Source: Clostridiaceae bacterium (GTDB taxonomy: Bacteria; Bacillota; Clostridia; Acetivibrionales; DTU013). Taken from it: DNA of 17,401 nt. A model generated the notes under the pieces. The model searched no databases. It was not told the DNA's origin and was given only the letters and a program-made list of their open reading frames with translations. Numbering within the stretch: the stretch's first letter is position 1; every line of letters starts with the position of its first letter. A program made the position numbers and the translations under genes. Below, piece by piece: positions 7,528-16,300 of this stretch. The stretch covers positions 1 to 17,401 of the forward strand of contig JAAZKL010000328.1 in the NCBI GenBank assembly GCA_012799845.1, in the 5' to 3' direction.

Positions 7528-8265
7528 CTACAGCATGCTTTCAGTATCTGCAGCCAACAGCTTTTTATCCTCTTCGGACAGCTCGAGTTTCTCGAACAGA
7601 TCCGGCCTTTTGTCTCTTGTTCGCTTGAGAGACTGCAGCCTTCTCCATTTTTCAATGTTGGCATGATGTCCTGAGAGCAGTATATCAGGAACTTTCATTC
7701 CCCTGAAATCGTAAGGTCTTGTATATTGGGGATATTCCAGGAGGCCGTCCTTGTGCGACTCGTCGGCATATGAATCCTTGTTGGAGAGAACACCGGGTAT
7801 GGTCCTGCTGACAGCATCTATCAGCACCATTGCAGGGAGCTCCCCTCCGGTAAGTACATAGTCTCCGATGGATATTTCCTCGTCGACCAGTTTCTCCAGG
7901 ACTCTTTCGTCCACTCCCTCATAGTGCCCGCACAAGAGTATTATGTGCCTATGCTCCGAAAGCTTTTCAACAAGTTTCTGATCAAGCCTTTTGCCCTGCG
8001 GGCTCATGTATATGAAATGCGGCTTATGATCCAGGTCTCTTACCACTGCTTCATATGCGTCATATATGGGCTGAGCCATCATTACGAGCCCGCTGCCGCC
8101 CCCATAAGGATAATCGTCGGTTTTCTTATGCTTATCCTTTGTATAATCCCGGATATTCCAAGCTTTGAAGGTGATCAGGCCGTTATCCCTTGCGCGCCCT
8201 GTTATGCTGCTTCCAAGCACGGCGTCAAAAATCTCAGGGAAAATGGTCAGTATGTCAAACCTCAT
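7528..8265 (-). CDS. trmD: tRNA (guanine37-N1)-methyltransferase TrmD
   Basis: Methylates N1 of G37 in tRNAs that read codons beginning with C, preventing +1 frameshifting, with SAM as donor. It is a SPOUT-class knotted enzyme of 245 residues. Visible are the start MRFDILTIFPEIFD, YPYGGGSGLVM, the SAM-binding knot LCGHYEGVDERV followed by SIGDYVLTGGELPAMVLIDAV, and IPGVL. The open frame extends to 8322, but that part lies inside rimM. The ATG at 8265 (or the adjacent one at 8268) overlaps the rimM end by 11-14 nt and follows AAAGGA, implying translational coupling. Confidence 0.97.
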   Translation of the reverse strand: MRFDILTIFPEIFDAVLGSSITGRARDNGLITFKAWNIRDYTKDKHKKTDDYPYGGGSGLVMMAQPIYDAYEAVVRDLDHKPHFIYMSPQGKRLDQKLVEKLSEHRHIILLCGHYEGVDERVLEKLVDEEISIGDYVLTGGELPAMVLIDAVSRTIPGVLSNKDSYADESHKDGLLEYPQYTRPYDFRGMKVPDILLSGHHANIEKWRRLQSLKRTRDKRPDLFEKLELSEEDKKLLAADTESML

Positions 8266-8773
8266 CATCCAACAGTCCTTTCGGGATAATGACATCCATC
8301 CTTTTCTGCTCGAGCTGCACATTCTTTACGACGCTTTTCAGGGCAGGCAGAAGCACTTCCCTGCCCGACTCGTCCCTGATTACATATACATCGTTGCTTC
8401 CGGTCTGCAGTACGTCACAGACCCGCCCGAGAAGCACGTTATTCTCGTCATATACGCTGCAATCTATGATATCACAGATGAAAAATGTATCTTCAGGCAG
8501 TTTGACGGCATTCTTCCTGTCCACCAGGGCAAAGCAGCCCTTCAGCCCTTCTGCGGTATCCGGGTCGTCGATGCCTGCCAGCTTGACGATTACCATGTTT
8601 TTGAAATATTTCACGGACTGGATATCATATTTCGTCATAGCGCCCCTGTTTTCGATAAAAATCCATTCCAGGTCATCAAAACGCGCCGGATCATCAGTCA
8701 GCGGTATCAGCTTTACTTCGCCCCGTATTCCATGGGTATTGACGATTTTTCCCACCTGCAGATAATCGTACAT
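8255..8773 (-). CDS. rimM: Ribosome maturation factor RimM
   Basis: Assembly factor for the 30S head that works near S19. It has 172 residues: an N-terminal RimM beta-barrel opening with YLQVGKIVNTHGIRGEVKL, and a C-terminal PRC-barrel from about residue 90 containing LGRVCDVLQTGSNDVYVI and EVLLPALKSVV. The ATG at 8773 follows GGAGG by 5 nt, and an upstream TTG overlaps that site and is rejected. A strong terminator separates it from khpA. No convincing promoter is visible in the gap, so it may rely on leak-through or a weak promoter. Confidence 0.96.
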   Translation of the reverse strand: MYDYLQVGKIVNTHGIRGEVKLIPLTDDPARFDDLEWIFIENRGAMTKYDIQSVKYFKNMVIVKLAGIDDPDTAEGLKGCFALVDRKNAVKLPEDTFFICDIIDCSVYDENNVLLGRVCDVLQTGSNDVYVIRDESGREVLLPALKSVVKNVQLEQKRMDVIIPKGLLDDEV

Positions 8774-8825
8774 ACATGCCTCCAATTACGCCATGTTGTC
8801 CGTAAGACATACAGGTATAGTAAAT

Positions 8826-8851
8826 AAAAAGGTGTTTTGAAACACCTTTTT
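8826..8851. terminator. Palindromic bidirectional terminator between khpA and rimM
   Basis: A 26-bp near-perfect palindrome: AAAAAGGTGTTT pairs with its complement across a 2-nt centre (4-nt loop in practice). Both outer ends are runs of A or T, so it makes a U tract on either strand. It begins 1 nt after the khpA TAA. It should end the ylxM-ffh-rpsP-khpA transcript. On the plus strand no gene approaches it. Confidence 0.9.
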
Positions 8852-8852
8852 A

Positions 8853-9080
8853 TTATACTATCTCCACTACAACCTTTACGTTTTCCTTGATGGCTGCAGC
8901 TTTAATAACCGTACGGATAGCCTTGGCTATACGTCCCTGTTTTCCTATCACCTTGCCCATATCTTCCTTGGCGACACTGAGCTCCAGGATGACAGTACTG
9001 TCATTTTCTATTTCATTGACCCGGACCTCTTCAGGATGATCGACCAAAGACCTGGCGATAGTTTCGAGGAGTTCTTTCAT
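8853..9080 (-). CDS. khpA: KH-domain RNA-binding protein KhpA
   Basis: A 75-residue single KH domain protein that binds RNA broadly and partners KhpB in many Gram-positives, affecting cell division, elongation and sRNA function. The KH GxxG loop is in DMGKVIGKQGRIAKAI, and the N terminus KELLETIARSLVDHPEEV is standard for this family. AGGAGGT lies 8 nt before the ATG at 9080. An in-frame upstream ATG at 9128 would place the ribosome site inside the gene, so I reject it. It follows rpsP after 58 bp and is the last gene before the palindromic terminator. Confidence 0.95.
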   Translation of the reverse strand: MKELLETIARSLVDHPEEVRVNEIENDSTVILELSVAKEDMGKVIGKQGRIAKAIRTVIKAAAIKENVKVVVEIV

Positions 9081-9138
9081 AATGTTTACCTCCTGCTCCA
9101 CATTTACCTCCCGTATCTCGGCTGCCATTTATGGTCTG

Positions 9139-9384
9139 TTACTGGATGACTCCCACTTTCTTCAACAGAGACTTCACTGTATCCGTGGGCTGTGCTCCGT
9201 TTTTGATCCACCTTGCTGCCTTCTCGGCATCGATGTTTATCGTGGAAGGATTGGTCTGCGGATTGTATGTGCCGATTTCTTCGATGAACCTTCCGTCGCG
9301 CGGAAATCTTGAATCTGCAACGACTACCCTGTAATGCGGGTTCTTTTTTGCTCCAATTCTTTTCAACCTTATCTTGACTGCCAT
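9139..9384 (-). CDS. rpsP: 30S ribosomal protein S16
   Basis: 81-residue small-subunit protein needed for 30S assembly. It has the normal opening MAVKIRLKRIGAKKNPHYRVVVADSR, then GRFIEEIGTYNP and a C-terminal helical part AARWIKNGAQPTDTVKSLL. The ATG at 9384 has GAGGAGGTGA about 5 nt upstream. The GTG at 9393 that opens the frame lies within that ribosome site and is not the start. It is separated from ffh by 108 bp with several repeated GGCAG/CAGC words but no clear terminator or promoter. Confidence 0.98.
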   Translation of the reverse strand: MAVKIRLKRIGAKKNPHYRVVVADSRFPRDGRFIEEIGTYNPQTNPSTINIDAEKAARWIKNGAQPTDTVKSLLKKVGVIQ

Positions 9385-9492
9385 TTCTGTCACCTCCTCT
9401 CACGGTGCCTGATCTTATCTGAAGCTGCCATGACAGATGTATATGTCCGCAGCTGCCCTGGCAAACGAATCTGCCTTATGCTGTCCTGCCTG

Positions 9493-10836
9493 CTAAAATG
9501 GCAGCCTGAACCTTCCTGATCCCTTGCCGCCCCTTTTACCATAATTGCTCATCATCTTCATCATCTTTCTCATCTCTTCGAACTGCCTCAGCAGAGCGTT
9601 TACATCCTGGACTGATGTACCGCTGCCTGCTGCTATCCTCTTCCTCCTGCTACCGTTGATCATGTCCGGGTTTCTCCTCTCCTGGGGAGTCATGGACTGT
9701 ATTACAGCTTCCACGCGTGCAAGCTTTTTCTCGTCCACTTCCAGGTTGCCGAGCTTTTTGCCGCTCATCCCCGGCAGCATTTCCAGCATCTGGCTGAGCG
9801 GACCCATTTTTTTTAGCTGCTGCATCTGGTCGAGAAAATCGTCCAGCGTGAACTGCTGTGTCCGGAGTTTCTTCTCCATCTCGATGGCCTTTTTCTCATC
9901 GAAGGCTTCCTGCGCCTTCTCTATCAGGCTGAGCACATCACCCATGCCCAGTATCCTGGAAGCCATCCTGTCCGGATAAAACGGTTCTATATCATTGAGT
10001 TTTTCACCCGTTGCAGCGAATTTGACCGGCTTTCCGGTGACAGCCTTCACGGAAAGAGCGGCTCCGCCTCTCGTATCGCCGTCCAGCTTGGTAAGCACGA
10101 TACCGTCTATCCCCAGCTTCTCGTTGAAGCTTTCGGCGACATTTACAGCATCCTGTCCTGTCATCGAGTCGACCACCAGCAGTATTTCATGCGGATGGAC
10201 GGCGTTTTTGATATTCTCCAGTTCGTCCATCAGTTCCTCATCTATATGGAGGCGCCCTGCCGTGTCTATGATCACAAGGTCGTAAAGCTTGCTGAGGGCA
10301 TGCTCGACCGCTTTTCTTGCGATATGCACCGGGTCTGTGCTGCCTTCTATCGCAAACACGGGAATTCCCAACTGTCCTCCGACCACCTGGAGTTGCTTCA
10401 CGGCAGCAGGACGATATACGTCGCATGCTACAAGCAGTGGATTCTTACCCTGTTTTCTGAGGAGATTCGCGATCTTGCCGGATGTGGTGGTTTTTCCTGA
10501 TCCCTGGAGCCCAACCATCATGTATATCGTGGGCGGCCTGCTGGCAAATGTGGGTTTTGAAGGTACTTTTCCCAACAGTTCGATCATTTCCTCGTGGACT
10601 ATCTTTATGACCTGTTGCCCCGGAGTCAGGCTTTCCAGCACTTCCTGGCCTGCCGCGCGCTCTGAGACGCTGTTTATAAAGCTTTTCACCACTTTGTAGT
10701 TAACATCGGCTTCGAGCAGTGCCAGCCTTATTTCTCGCATCATTTCTTTTATATCTTTCTCAGTGACCCTGCCCTTGCCGCGAAACCTGCTGATGACATT
10801 CTGAAGTTTTGCGGACAGGCCTTCGAATATTGCCAT
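9493..10836 (-). CDS. ffh: Signal recognition particle protein Ffh (SRP54)
   Basis: SRP GTPase that binds signal sequences on the ribosome and SRP RNA, then docks with FtsY at the membrane. It has 447 residues, the usual length. The N domain covers 1-90. The G domain has GLQGSGKTT at 109-117, DTAGR and TKLDGDTRGGAA. The M domain from about 300 has the methionine-rich segments DFLDQMQQLKKMGPLSQMLEMLPGM, the SRP RNA-binding RRKRIAAGSG motif and a GKGSGRFRLPF end. GGAGG 8 nt before the ATG lies in the ylxM tail, 3 bp after its stop. It is co-transcribed with ylxM. The receptor gene ftsY is about 1.6 kb upstream. Confidence 0.98.
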   Translation of the reverse strand: MAIFEGLSAKLQNVISRFRGKGRVTEKDIKEMMREIRLALLEADVNYKVVKSFINSVSERAAGQEVLESLTPGQQVIKIVHEEMIELLGKVPSKPTFASRPPTIYMMVGLQGSGKTTTSGKIANLLRKQGKNPLLVACDVYRPAAVKQLQVVGGQLGIPVFAIEGSTDPVHIARKAVEHALSKLYDLVIIDTAGRLHIDEELMDELENIKNAVHPHEILLVVDSMTGQDAVNVAESFNEKLGIDGIVLTKLDGDTRGGAALSVKAVTGKPVKFAATGEKLNDIEPFYPDRMASRILGMGDVLSLIEKAQEAFDEKKAIEMEKKLRTQQFTLDDFLDQMQQLKKMGPLSQMLEMLPGMSGKKLGNLEVDEKKLARVEAVIQSMTPQERRNPDMINGSRRKRIAAGSGTSVQDVNALLRQFEEMRKMMKMMSNYGKRGGKGSGRFRLPF

Positions 10837-10839
10837 ATG

Positions 10840-11199
10840 TCAATCCTCCATCATGCTTCTGATCAATAGTTTGGCTTTGGAAAGCTTCTCTTTATCCCGG
10901 CTTTCCGTGATAACCGCCTCGATGTCCTCCAGCAGCCCGAGCGCTTCGGATGCCTTGCTCTTTTGGGCGTCGAACCTGGCGACCAGACCCAGTTTGCTTT
11001 CCAGGTCAAACAACGCAGCCTTGCCGCGCCTTATATTATCATGTACTCCCTGTCTGCTGATCTCCAGTTCCTCGGCTATTTCACCCAGTGAATAGTCGCT
11101 GTTGTAATACAGATCAAGGATATCAAATTGTCTTCTTGTAAGCATCTGCCCGTAAAAATCAAGCAGAAGACTTACTTTGACCAACTCTTCCATAATCAT
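10840..11199 (-). CDS. ylxM: YlxM family helix-turn-helix protein
   Basis: 119-residue (117 from the second ATG) putative DNA-binding protein of the UPF0122 family, long linked with ffh. The sigma-70 region 4-like helix-turn-helix is SLGEIAEELEISRQGVHDNIRRGKAAL, preceded by LLLDFYGQMLTRRQFDILDLYY, typical of the family. In streptococci YlxM interacts with SRP components and modulates them. A transcription role is possible but unproven. Either ATG at 11199 or 11193 can be the start. Neither has a Shine-Dalgarno sequence, which is odd beside its neighbours: the start follows directly on the U run of a terminator-like hairpin. Confidence 0.93.
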   Translation of the reverse strand: MIMEELVKVSLLLDFYGQMLTRRQFDILDLYYNSDYSLGEIAEELEISRQGVHDNIRRGKAALFDLESKLGLVARFDAQKSKASEALGLLEDIEAVITESRDKEKLSKAKLLIRSMMED

Positions 11200-11231
11200 A
11201 AAAAGGTGTAAAGTATTTTTGCTTTACACCT
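11200..11231 (-). terminator. Terminator-like hairpin abutting the ylxM start
   Basis: AGGTGTAAAG (from 11231) pairs perfectly over 10 bp with CTTTACACCT (to 11204) around an 8-nt A-rich loop and runs into five T residues ending at 11200, just before the ylxM ATG. It should stop transcription arriving from the helicase remnant. The ylxM promoter would initiate inside its 5' arm, so its own transcripts would lack half the stem. Confidence 0.8.
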
Positions 11232-11232
11232 A

Positions 11233-11261
11233 ATTCTAAGCGAATGTTATTATTCTGTCAA
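11233..11261 (-). promoter_or_regulatory. Near-consensus sigma-A promoter for ylxM-ffh
   Basis: TTGACA (11256-11261), exactly 17 bp, TAGAAT (11233-11238) on the minus strand. One mismatch from the full consensus. Expected initiation is near 11226, giving a leader of only about 27-33 nt without a Shine-Dalgarno sequence. It probably drives ylxM, ffh, rpsP and khpA. Confidence 0.85.
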
Positions 11262-11266
11262 GGATA

Positions 11267-11290
11267 ATTTTGTGGTACATTTTGTGGTAC
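11267..11290. repeat. Tandem duplicate of a 12-bp unit
   Basis: ATTTTGTGGTAC occurs twice in a row with no mismatch, followed by AT. It lies between the ylxM promoter and the end of the helicase remnant. Short direct repeats of a TGT...ACA-type word are found near the ends of some insertion sequences such as IS21-like elements, so it may be an IS end. That is a guess. Confidence 0.7.
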
Positions 11291-11367
11291 ATAAGGAGCG
11301 ATCCATACCCGGGATAGAGCAGTCCGGCTTATCATCCGGAAACAGCACGATCTATGCCCATTCAACC

Positions 11368-12333
11368 CTATAAAGCTTTCCTCCAGAGTGTCATGCCGCT
11401 GTAACCCCTTTCATAACCGAGATCCAGCAGATCGTCATATATCGGGGATCCTTCTATGTCGAACTGCTTCTTCGGCAGATTCCTGTATGGATACGCTTTT
11501 CGTACCATTGCGAATATCTCGTCAGTGTCCTGCTCTCCTTCACATGCGATGGATACTATCTGCTGTACCAGTACGTCGAGACAGTTCTGCGGCACCCTGA
11601 CGCTTTCGATATCATATTGCTTTGCCTGGTATGAGGGATTTATGGTGGCTGTCAGACCGATCCGCTTCAGCGGTTTTCCCGCGATCCTTTCCACTCTTTC
11701 GATAGATAAGGACAGGTGGACTCCCCTTTTGCCTGAGCATATGTAATGGATCTCATCCACGATTATATACTCAACTGTACGAAACAGTTTCCTGTATGAA
11801 TCTGATGTAAGCATGATGAAGAGCGATTCGGGGGTGGTTATAAGGATATCGGGCGGGTCCTTGAGCATCTTTGCCCTGTCCTTTTGTGGCGTATCTCCTG
11901 TCCTGACGGCAATCTTTAATTCAGGCATCTCCATGCCCTGCTCATGCGCTTTTTGCCTCAGGCCGTCCAGCGGAAGCTCAAGGTTCCTGCAGATATCATT
12001 ATTGAGGGCTTTCAAAGGTGATATGTATATGATCCTGATGCCCTTGTTGAGATCATCTTTATTTGTCTTTACCTGATACTTCTCATAACCGGCGATATTG
12101 TTAAGTGAAGCAGATTTCTCAGAGATCACCCAGTCAAGGCACTTCAAAAAAGCAGCAAAGGTCTTGCCGGAACCGGTCGGAGAGCATATGAGCACATTCC
12201 TGCCGGATGCTATCTCCGGCCATCCGCGCCTTTGCGGTTCGCTCGGCGAACCGATGCTTTCAAGGAACCAGTCCCTGATCAATGGACTGAACCCTGACAT
12301 GCATTCATTTTCAGAGGCTGTTTTCCTGCCCAT
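11368..12333 (-). pseudogene. Lhr-type superfamily 2 helicase remnant with internal deletions
   Basis: An open frame of 321 codons, against well over 800 for intact Lhr-family helicases. Residues 1-235 are a good first RecA domain: a Q-motif-like SEPQRRGWPEI, Walker A SPTGSGKT, ISPLKALNND, TTPESL, the DEIH box and GLTAT. At about residue 240 the sequence jumps to RVPQNCLDVLVQQIV and AYPYRNLPKKQFD, which in Lhr proteins belong to the winged-helix region after the second RecA domain. All of RecA2 (motifs IV-VI) is missing. From about 292 a third piece, SPIYDDLLDLGYERGYSG, does not look like Lhr and recalls a small helical segment of transposases such as IS21/ISL3 types (weak). The start keeps a ribosome site (GGGAG, 7 nt). 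Without RecA2 it cannot unwind nucleic acid. It sits where ftsY normally meets ylxM. Confidence 0.8.
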
Positions 12334-12360
12334 ATCGACTCCCTGTAAATAAAAACATAA

Positions 12361-12385
12361 CTGGCTGTATCTGTGATACAGTCAG
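12361..12385 (-). terminator. Possible terminator between ftsY and the helicase remnant
   Basis: CTGACTGTATC pairs with GATACAGCCAG over 11 positions with one mismatch around a 3-nt loop. A T-rich stretch (TTATGTTTTTATTT) follows but is not immediate. It lies 57 bp after the ftsY stop. Plausible end of the smc-ftsY transcript. Confidence 0.45.
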
Positions 12386-12441
12386 GCAGATGTATGGCAA
12401 ATTTACGCTCCGGCAATCTGCATCAATAGCATCATATAACT

Positions 12442-13350
12442 TTATGAAAACAGAGCTTCTACGAACTCCTTCGCATTGAAGGGCTGCAGGTCGTCCATCT
12501 GCTCACCGACGCCAACCAGCTTGACCGGAAGTCCCAGTTCTGACCTGATAGCAATGATGATCCCACCTTTTGCAGTGCCGTCAAGCTTGGTCAGGACGAT
12601 ACCGGATATGTCTGTGACCTCGCTGAAGGTCCTTGCCTGCGAAACGGCATTCTGGCCGGTGGTGGCATCAAGGACCAGCAGGTTTTCACGCTTTGCGCCG
12701 GGCATCTCCCTGTCGATTATCCTTGAGACTTTCCGCAGTTCTTCCATCAGGTTTTTCTTCGTATGGAGGCGCCCTGCAGTATCACATATCAATACGTCGA
12801 CTTTACGTGCTTTGGCCGCCTGGATAGCATCATAGACGACAGCTGCCGGGTCGGAACCCTCCTGCTGCCTGATAATATCGACGCCGGCTCTTTTCGCCCA
12901 TATTTCAAGCTGGTCTATGGCGGCTGCCCTGAACGTATCCGCGGCGGCAAGCATGACTTTTTTGCCCTGGCTCTTCAGATTATATGATATTTTCCCGATG
13001 GATGTCGTCTTTCCCACGCCATTTACACCTATTACCATTATAACGGCGGGAGAAGGCTCTATGTCGAGATTTTGCGTTTCTTCGCCCAGTATCTCCACCA
13101 GGGCCTCCTTGATCAGTTCCTTTATTTCCATCGGATCAGTGATCTTTCTCTCTTTAACCTTTTTTCTTGTATCATCCATTATCTTCATGGCTGTGTCGAC
13201 ACCGAGGTCGGCAGTCACAAGCACTTCCTCGAGCTCCTCGAACAGTTCCTCATCTACTTTCCCGAATGAAACAAGTACCTGGTCTATTTTTTCAGTTATA
13301 CCCTTTCGTGTTTTGGCCAGACCTTCCTTCAGCCTGCTGAAGAAGCTCAT
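12442..13350 (-). CDS. ftsY: SRP receptor GTPase FtsY
   Basis: Membrane-associated receptor for the Ffh-ribosome complex. It has 302 residues and is nearly all NG domain: only a short N-terminal basic/amphipathic stretch (MSFFSRLKEGLAKTRKG) precedes the N domain, as usual in Firmicutes that lack the long acidic A domain. G1 is GVNGVGKTT at 108-116, with DTFRAAAIDQL, DTAGRLHTK and TKLDGTAKGG. The GVGEQMDDLQPF ending is standard. The ATG is 1 nt past the smc TAA and the ribosome site AAGGTGG lies in the smc tail, so the two are co-transcribed and probably translationally coupled. Confidence 0.98.
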   Translation of the reverse strand: MSFFSRLKEGLAKTRKGITEKIDQVLVSFGKVDEELFEELEEVLVTADLGVDTAMKIMDDTRKKVKERKITDPMEIKELIKEALVEILGEETQNLDIEPSPAVIMVIGVNGVGKTTSIGKISYNLKSQGKKVMLAAADTFRAAAIDQLEIWAKRAGVDIIRQQEGSDPAAVVYDAIQAAKARKVDVLICDTAGRLHTKKNLMEELRKVSRIIDREMPGAKRENLLVLDATTGQNAVSQARTFSEVTDISGIVLTKLDGTAKGGIIIAIRSELGLPVKLVGVGEQMDDLQPFNAKEFVEALFS

Positions 13351-13351
13351 T

Positions 13352-16300
13352 TTATCCCACCTTTTCTCCCATTTTCATCGAAACTATTTTTGAGACTCCA
13401 TGTTCCTGCATCGTGACTCCGTATAACGTATCCGAGCCTTCCATGGTCCCTTTTCTGTGAGTGACTACTATGAACTGCGTATTGCAGGAATAGCTCTTCA
13501 GATACTCGACAAAGCGGAAGACATTGGCCTCGTCAAGAGCGGCCTCAATCTCGTCGAGTACGCAGAACGGCGACGGTTTCAGCCTCAGGATGGCAAACAG
13601 CAGTGCGATGGCCGTAAATGCACGTTCTCCGCCGGACAGAAGCATCATGTTCTGCAGCTTCTTGCCGGGAGGCTGCGCTTCTATTTCGATCCCGCTCTCC
13701 AGGACATTCTCTTTGTCGACCAGTGACAAACTGGCTCTTCCGCCATTGAAAAGTTCCCTGAAAACGTCGTTGAAGTTTTTATTTATCAGTTCAAACTGCT
13801 CCAGGAACTGCTTTTTCATGATCGAGGTCATTTCAGATATGACTCGCAGCAGTTTCTCACGGGCCTGTTCCATGTCGTTTCTCTGGTTGCTCATGAACTC
13901 ATACCGCTCTTTTGTTTTTATGTAATCTTCGATCGAAGCGACGTTTATAGGACCCAGTTCCTTTATCATGTTTTTGAGTCCATTGATCCGTCTTTGTGCG
14001 CCTGACAGGCTGCCTATTTCCTTTTTGAGTTCAAGGGCGGTAGAGTATGTAAGTTCGTATTCATTCCATATCCTGTCCTGCAGAGCTTCCATTTCCGCAT
14101 CAAGTCTGGTCTTTTTGACTTCGGTCCGCGAATACTCTTCCTGGAGCAGAAGTATGGTCTTGTTTGCGTCGTTTATCCTGTTCACTGTATCGTAAAGATC
14201 TTCCTCCAGTACCTTGCGTTCCTCTGTCAGCCTGTCTATTTCAAAAGTCTTTCCCGATTTCTCTTCGTTGTGTTTCTTTATCCTCGCATATAATCCCTCG
14301 ATCTGTTCTTCGAGCTTCCTGATCTCGCTCCTGAACTTTTCCTGTTCGCCTTCCTTTTTGGCTATGCTCCTTTCCATATTCTCTTTCTCCGTATGGAGCC
14401 TGTCGGTATTCTCCTTTACGCCCGCGATGCTCTCCAGTATGGAGTTGACCGATATTTTGTAGTCAGTAATGTCCTGATGCAACGCATCCCGTGCTGCCTG
14501 GCCTTCCTTGTGTTTTTCCTGGAACTCCGCAACTGTTTTCTTTGCTTCGGATATCTCCTGTTCTGTCTGCAAAAGTTCCTGCTCATATTTGGCCAGTTCG
14601 TTTTCTGTTTCTTTTACCTGGCGCTCCAGTTGTTCCCTTTCCTGCCTGAGCATGTCTATCCGCGCCGACAGTTTGTTCAGGTTCTCGTCTGTCTGTGCCA
14701 GATGGCTCTCATCTCTTATTTTTACCAGTTCATTGTTTTTGATTTCAGTTTCGATAGAAGATATATCGGAATCGATTTTCGAAATATCTTCCGTGAGCTG
14801 TTTTATGTCTTTGTTCACTTCGGTTTCCTGCTGCATGAGTGCCTTCAGTTCTTCATCCAGTTCTCCTATCTCCCTGTTCCTGGTAAGAATGCCGGTGCCC
14901 CTGTTTTCAAGGCTGCCTCCCGACATGGCTCCTCCTGTATTCAGCAGATCCCCCTCGAGGGTGACTATCCTGAACGTGTACCCGAACCTGCGGGCCATTT
15001 TTATGCCATGGTCCAGATCGTCGATAACAACGACCTTTCCCAAAAGGTTCCTTATGATGCCTGTGTATTTGGGATCATGGCTGACCAGTTCGGATGCTAT
15101 CCCGCAAAAACCCTCACATTGCTTAATGCGATCCAGCGTGGAATTATCAAATCCTCTTCCCTCCACAGAACTGATCGGCAGGAAAGTCGCCCTCCCGAGT
15201 TTGTTCTTTTTCAGGTACTCTATCGCCTTTTTGGCATCTTCTTCGGTTTGTGTGACAATGTTCTGGAGCGCTCCTCCAAGAGATATCTCAATGGCTGTCT
15301 CATACTTCCTGTCCACTTCGATGAGCTGTGCCAGCGCGCCATGTATTCCTTTGCCGAACTGCGGCGACGCATGGCAGGCCTGGAGTACTTCCCTTACGCT
15401 CCTGTTGTAGCCCTCCAGTCTTTGCTCCATTTCTCTCAGTGTGCGTACCCTTGCGCTCTTCGACTGGATATCGGAGTTGATGCTTGCCTGCTTCTTCCTG
15501 AGTTCCGAAAGCATCCTGTCCGTCTCTTCACGCTCGCTGAAGAGGGCTGTGAGCTTTTCTTTATGTTCTTTGATAAGCCGTTCGGCATTTTTTACGCTTT
15601 CGGTGAGTTCCTCCTTCTTCATTTTCTCTCTGTCTTTTTCAACTATGTTCTGGTATACTTCAGTATCGATGCTCCTCTGGCGCTTTTGCATGTTATCTAT
15701 ATGCGTCCTGAGATTGCTGATCTGAAGCTTCTTATCCGATTGGATATCTATTTTGTCCATTATTTCGGACTTCAGCAGTTCAATGTTTTTCTCTTCCTCA
15801 TCCAGTGTTTTCAGCAGTTCTTCCATCTGCTTTTCGAATCCCGCAAGTCTGTTGCTGTAATCTTCGAGTTGTTTCTCCAGGTAGTTCAGCCTGTTCTGTC
15901 TGCCTGCCTCTTCCTTCTCCAGTTCTTCTATCTTTTCCTGCAATTCGGCTTTTTCTGCATCCAGCCTTTCGATATTCTGCGTGAAATTGGCGATTTTTTC
16001 CTTGTTCAGCGCTATTTCCGAATTGCAGCGCTCAAGGCTGCCTTCCGTTTCATAATACATCTGTTTCGCAGCTTCAAGTTTTTCATCAAGCGACTTGAGC
16101 AGATCGGTCTTTTCCTTGTTGGAAAAGGTTATTTCCTCAAGCTTTTTATTTTCGTCATTCATCTGGTCCTGGACGGTTTTGAGCTGGCTTTCCAGCACCT
16201 CCAGCTTGTCCCTGTATTTTTTCATGCTGTCTAGATATACGTTGACTTCAAGGACTTTAAGTTCTTCTCTCAGGTCCAGGAATTTGCGGGCTTTTTCGGA

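Noticed and set aside
9385..9492. Repeated GGCAG/CAGC words between ffh and rpsP as a terminator or ribosomal-protein leader
   Set aside because: Some words are complementary, but no continuous strong stem with a U tract forms and no clear promoter is present, so I make no call.
14393..16234. 613-codon open frame on the plus strand opposite smc
   Set aside because: It lies entirely antisense to the SMC coiled coil and hinge. Its Phe/Leu/Gln-rich sequence is the complement of Lys/Glu/Leu heptads, there is no ribosome site and no recognisable domain. Long antisense frames are common opposite coiled-coil genes.
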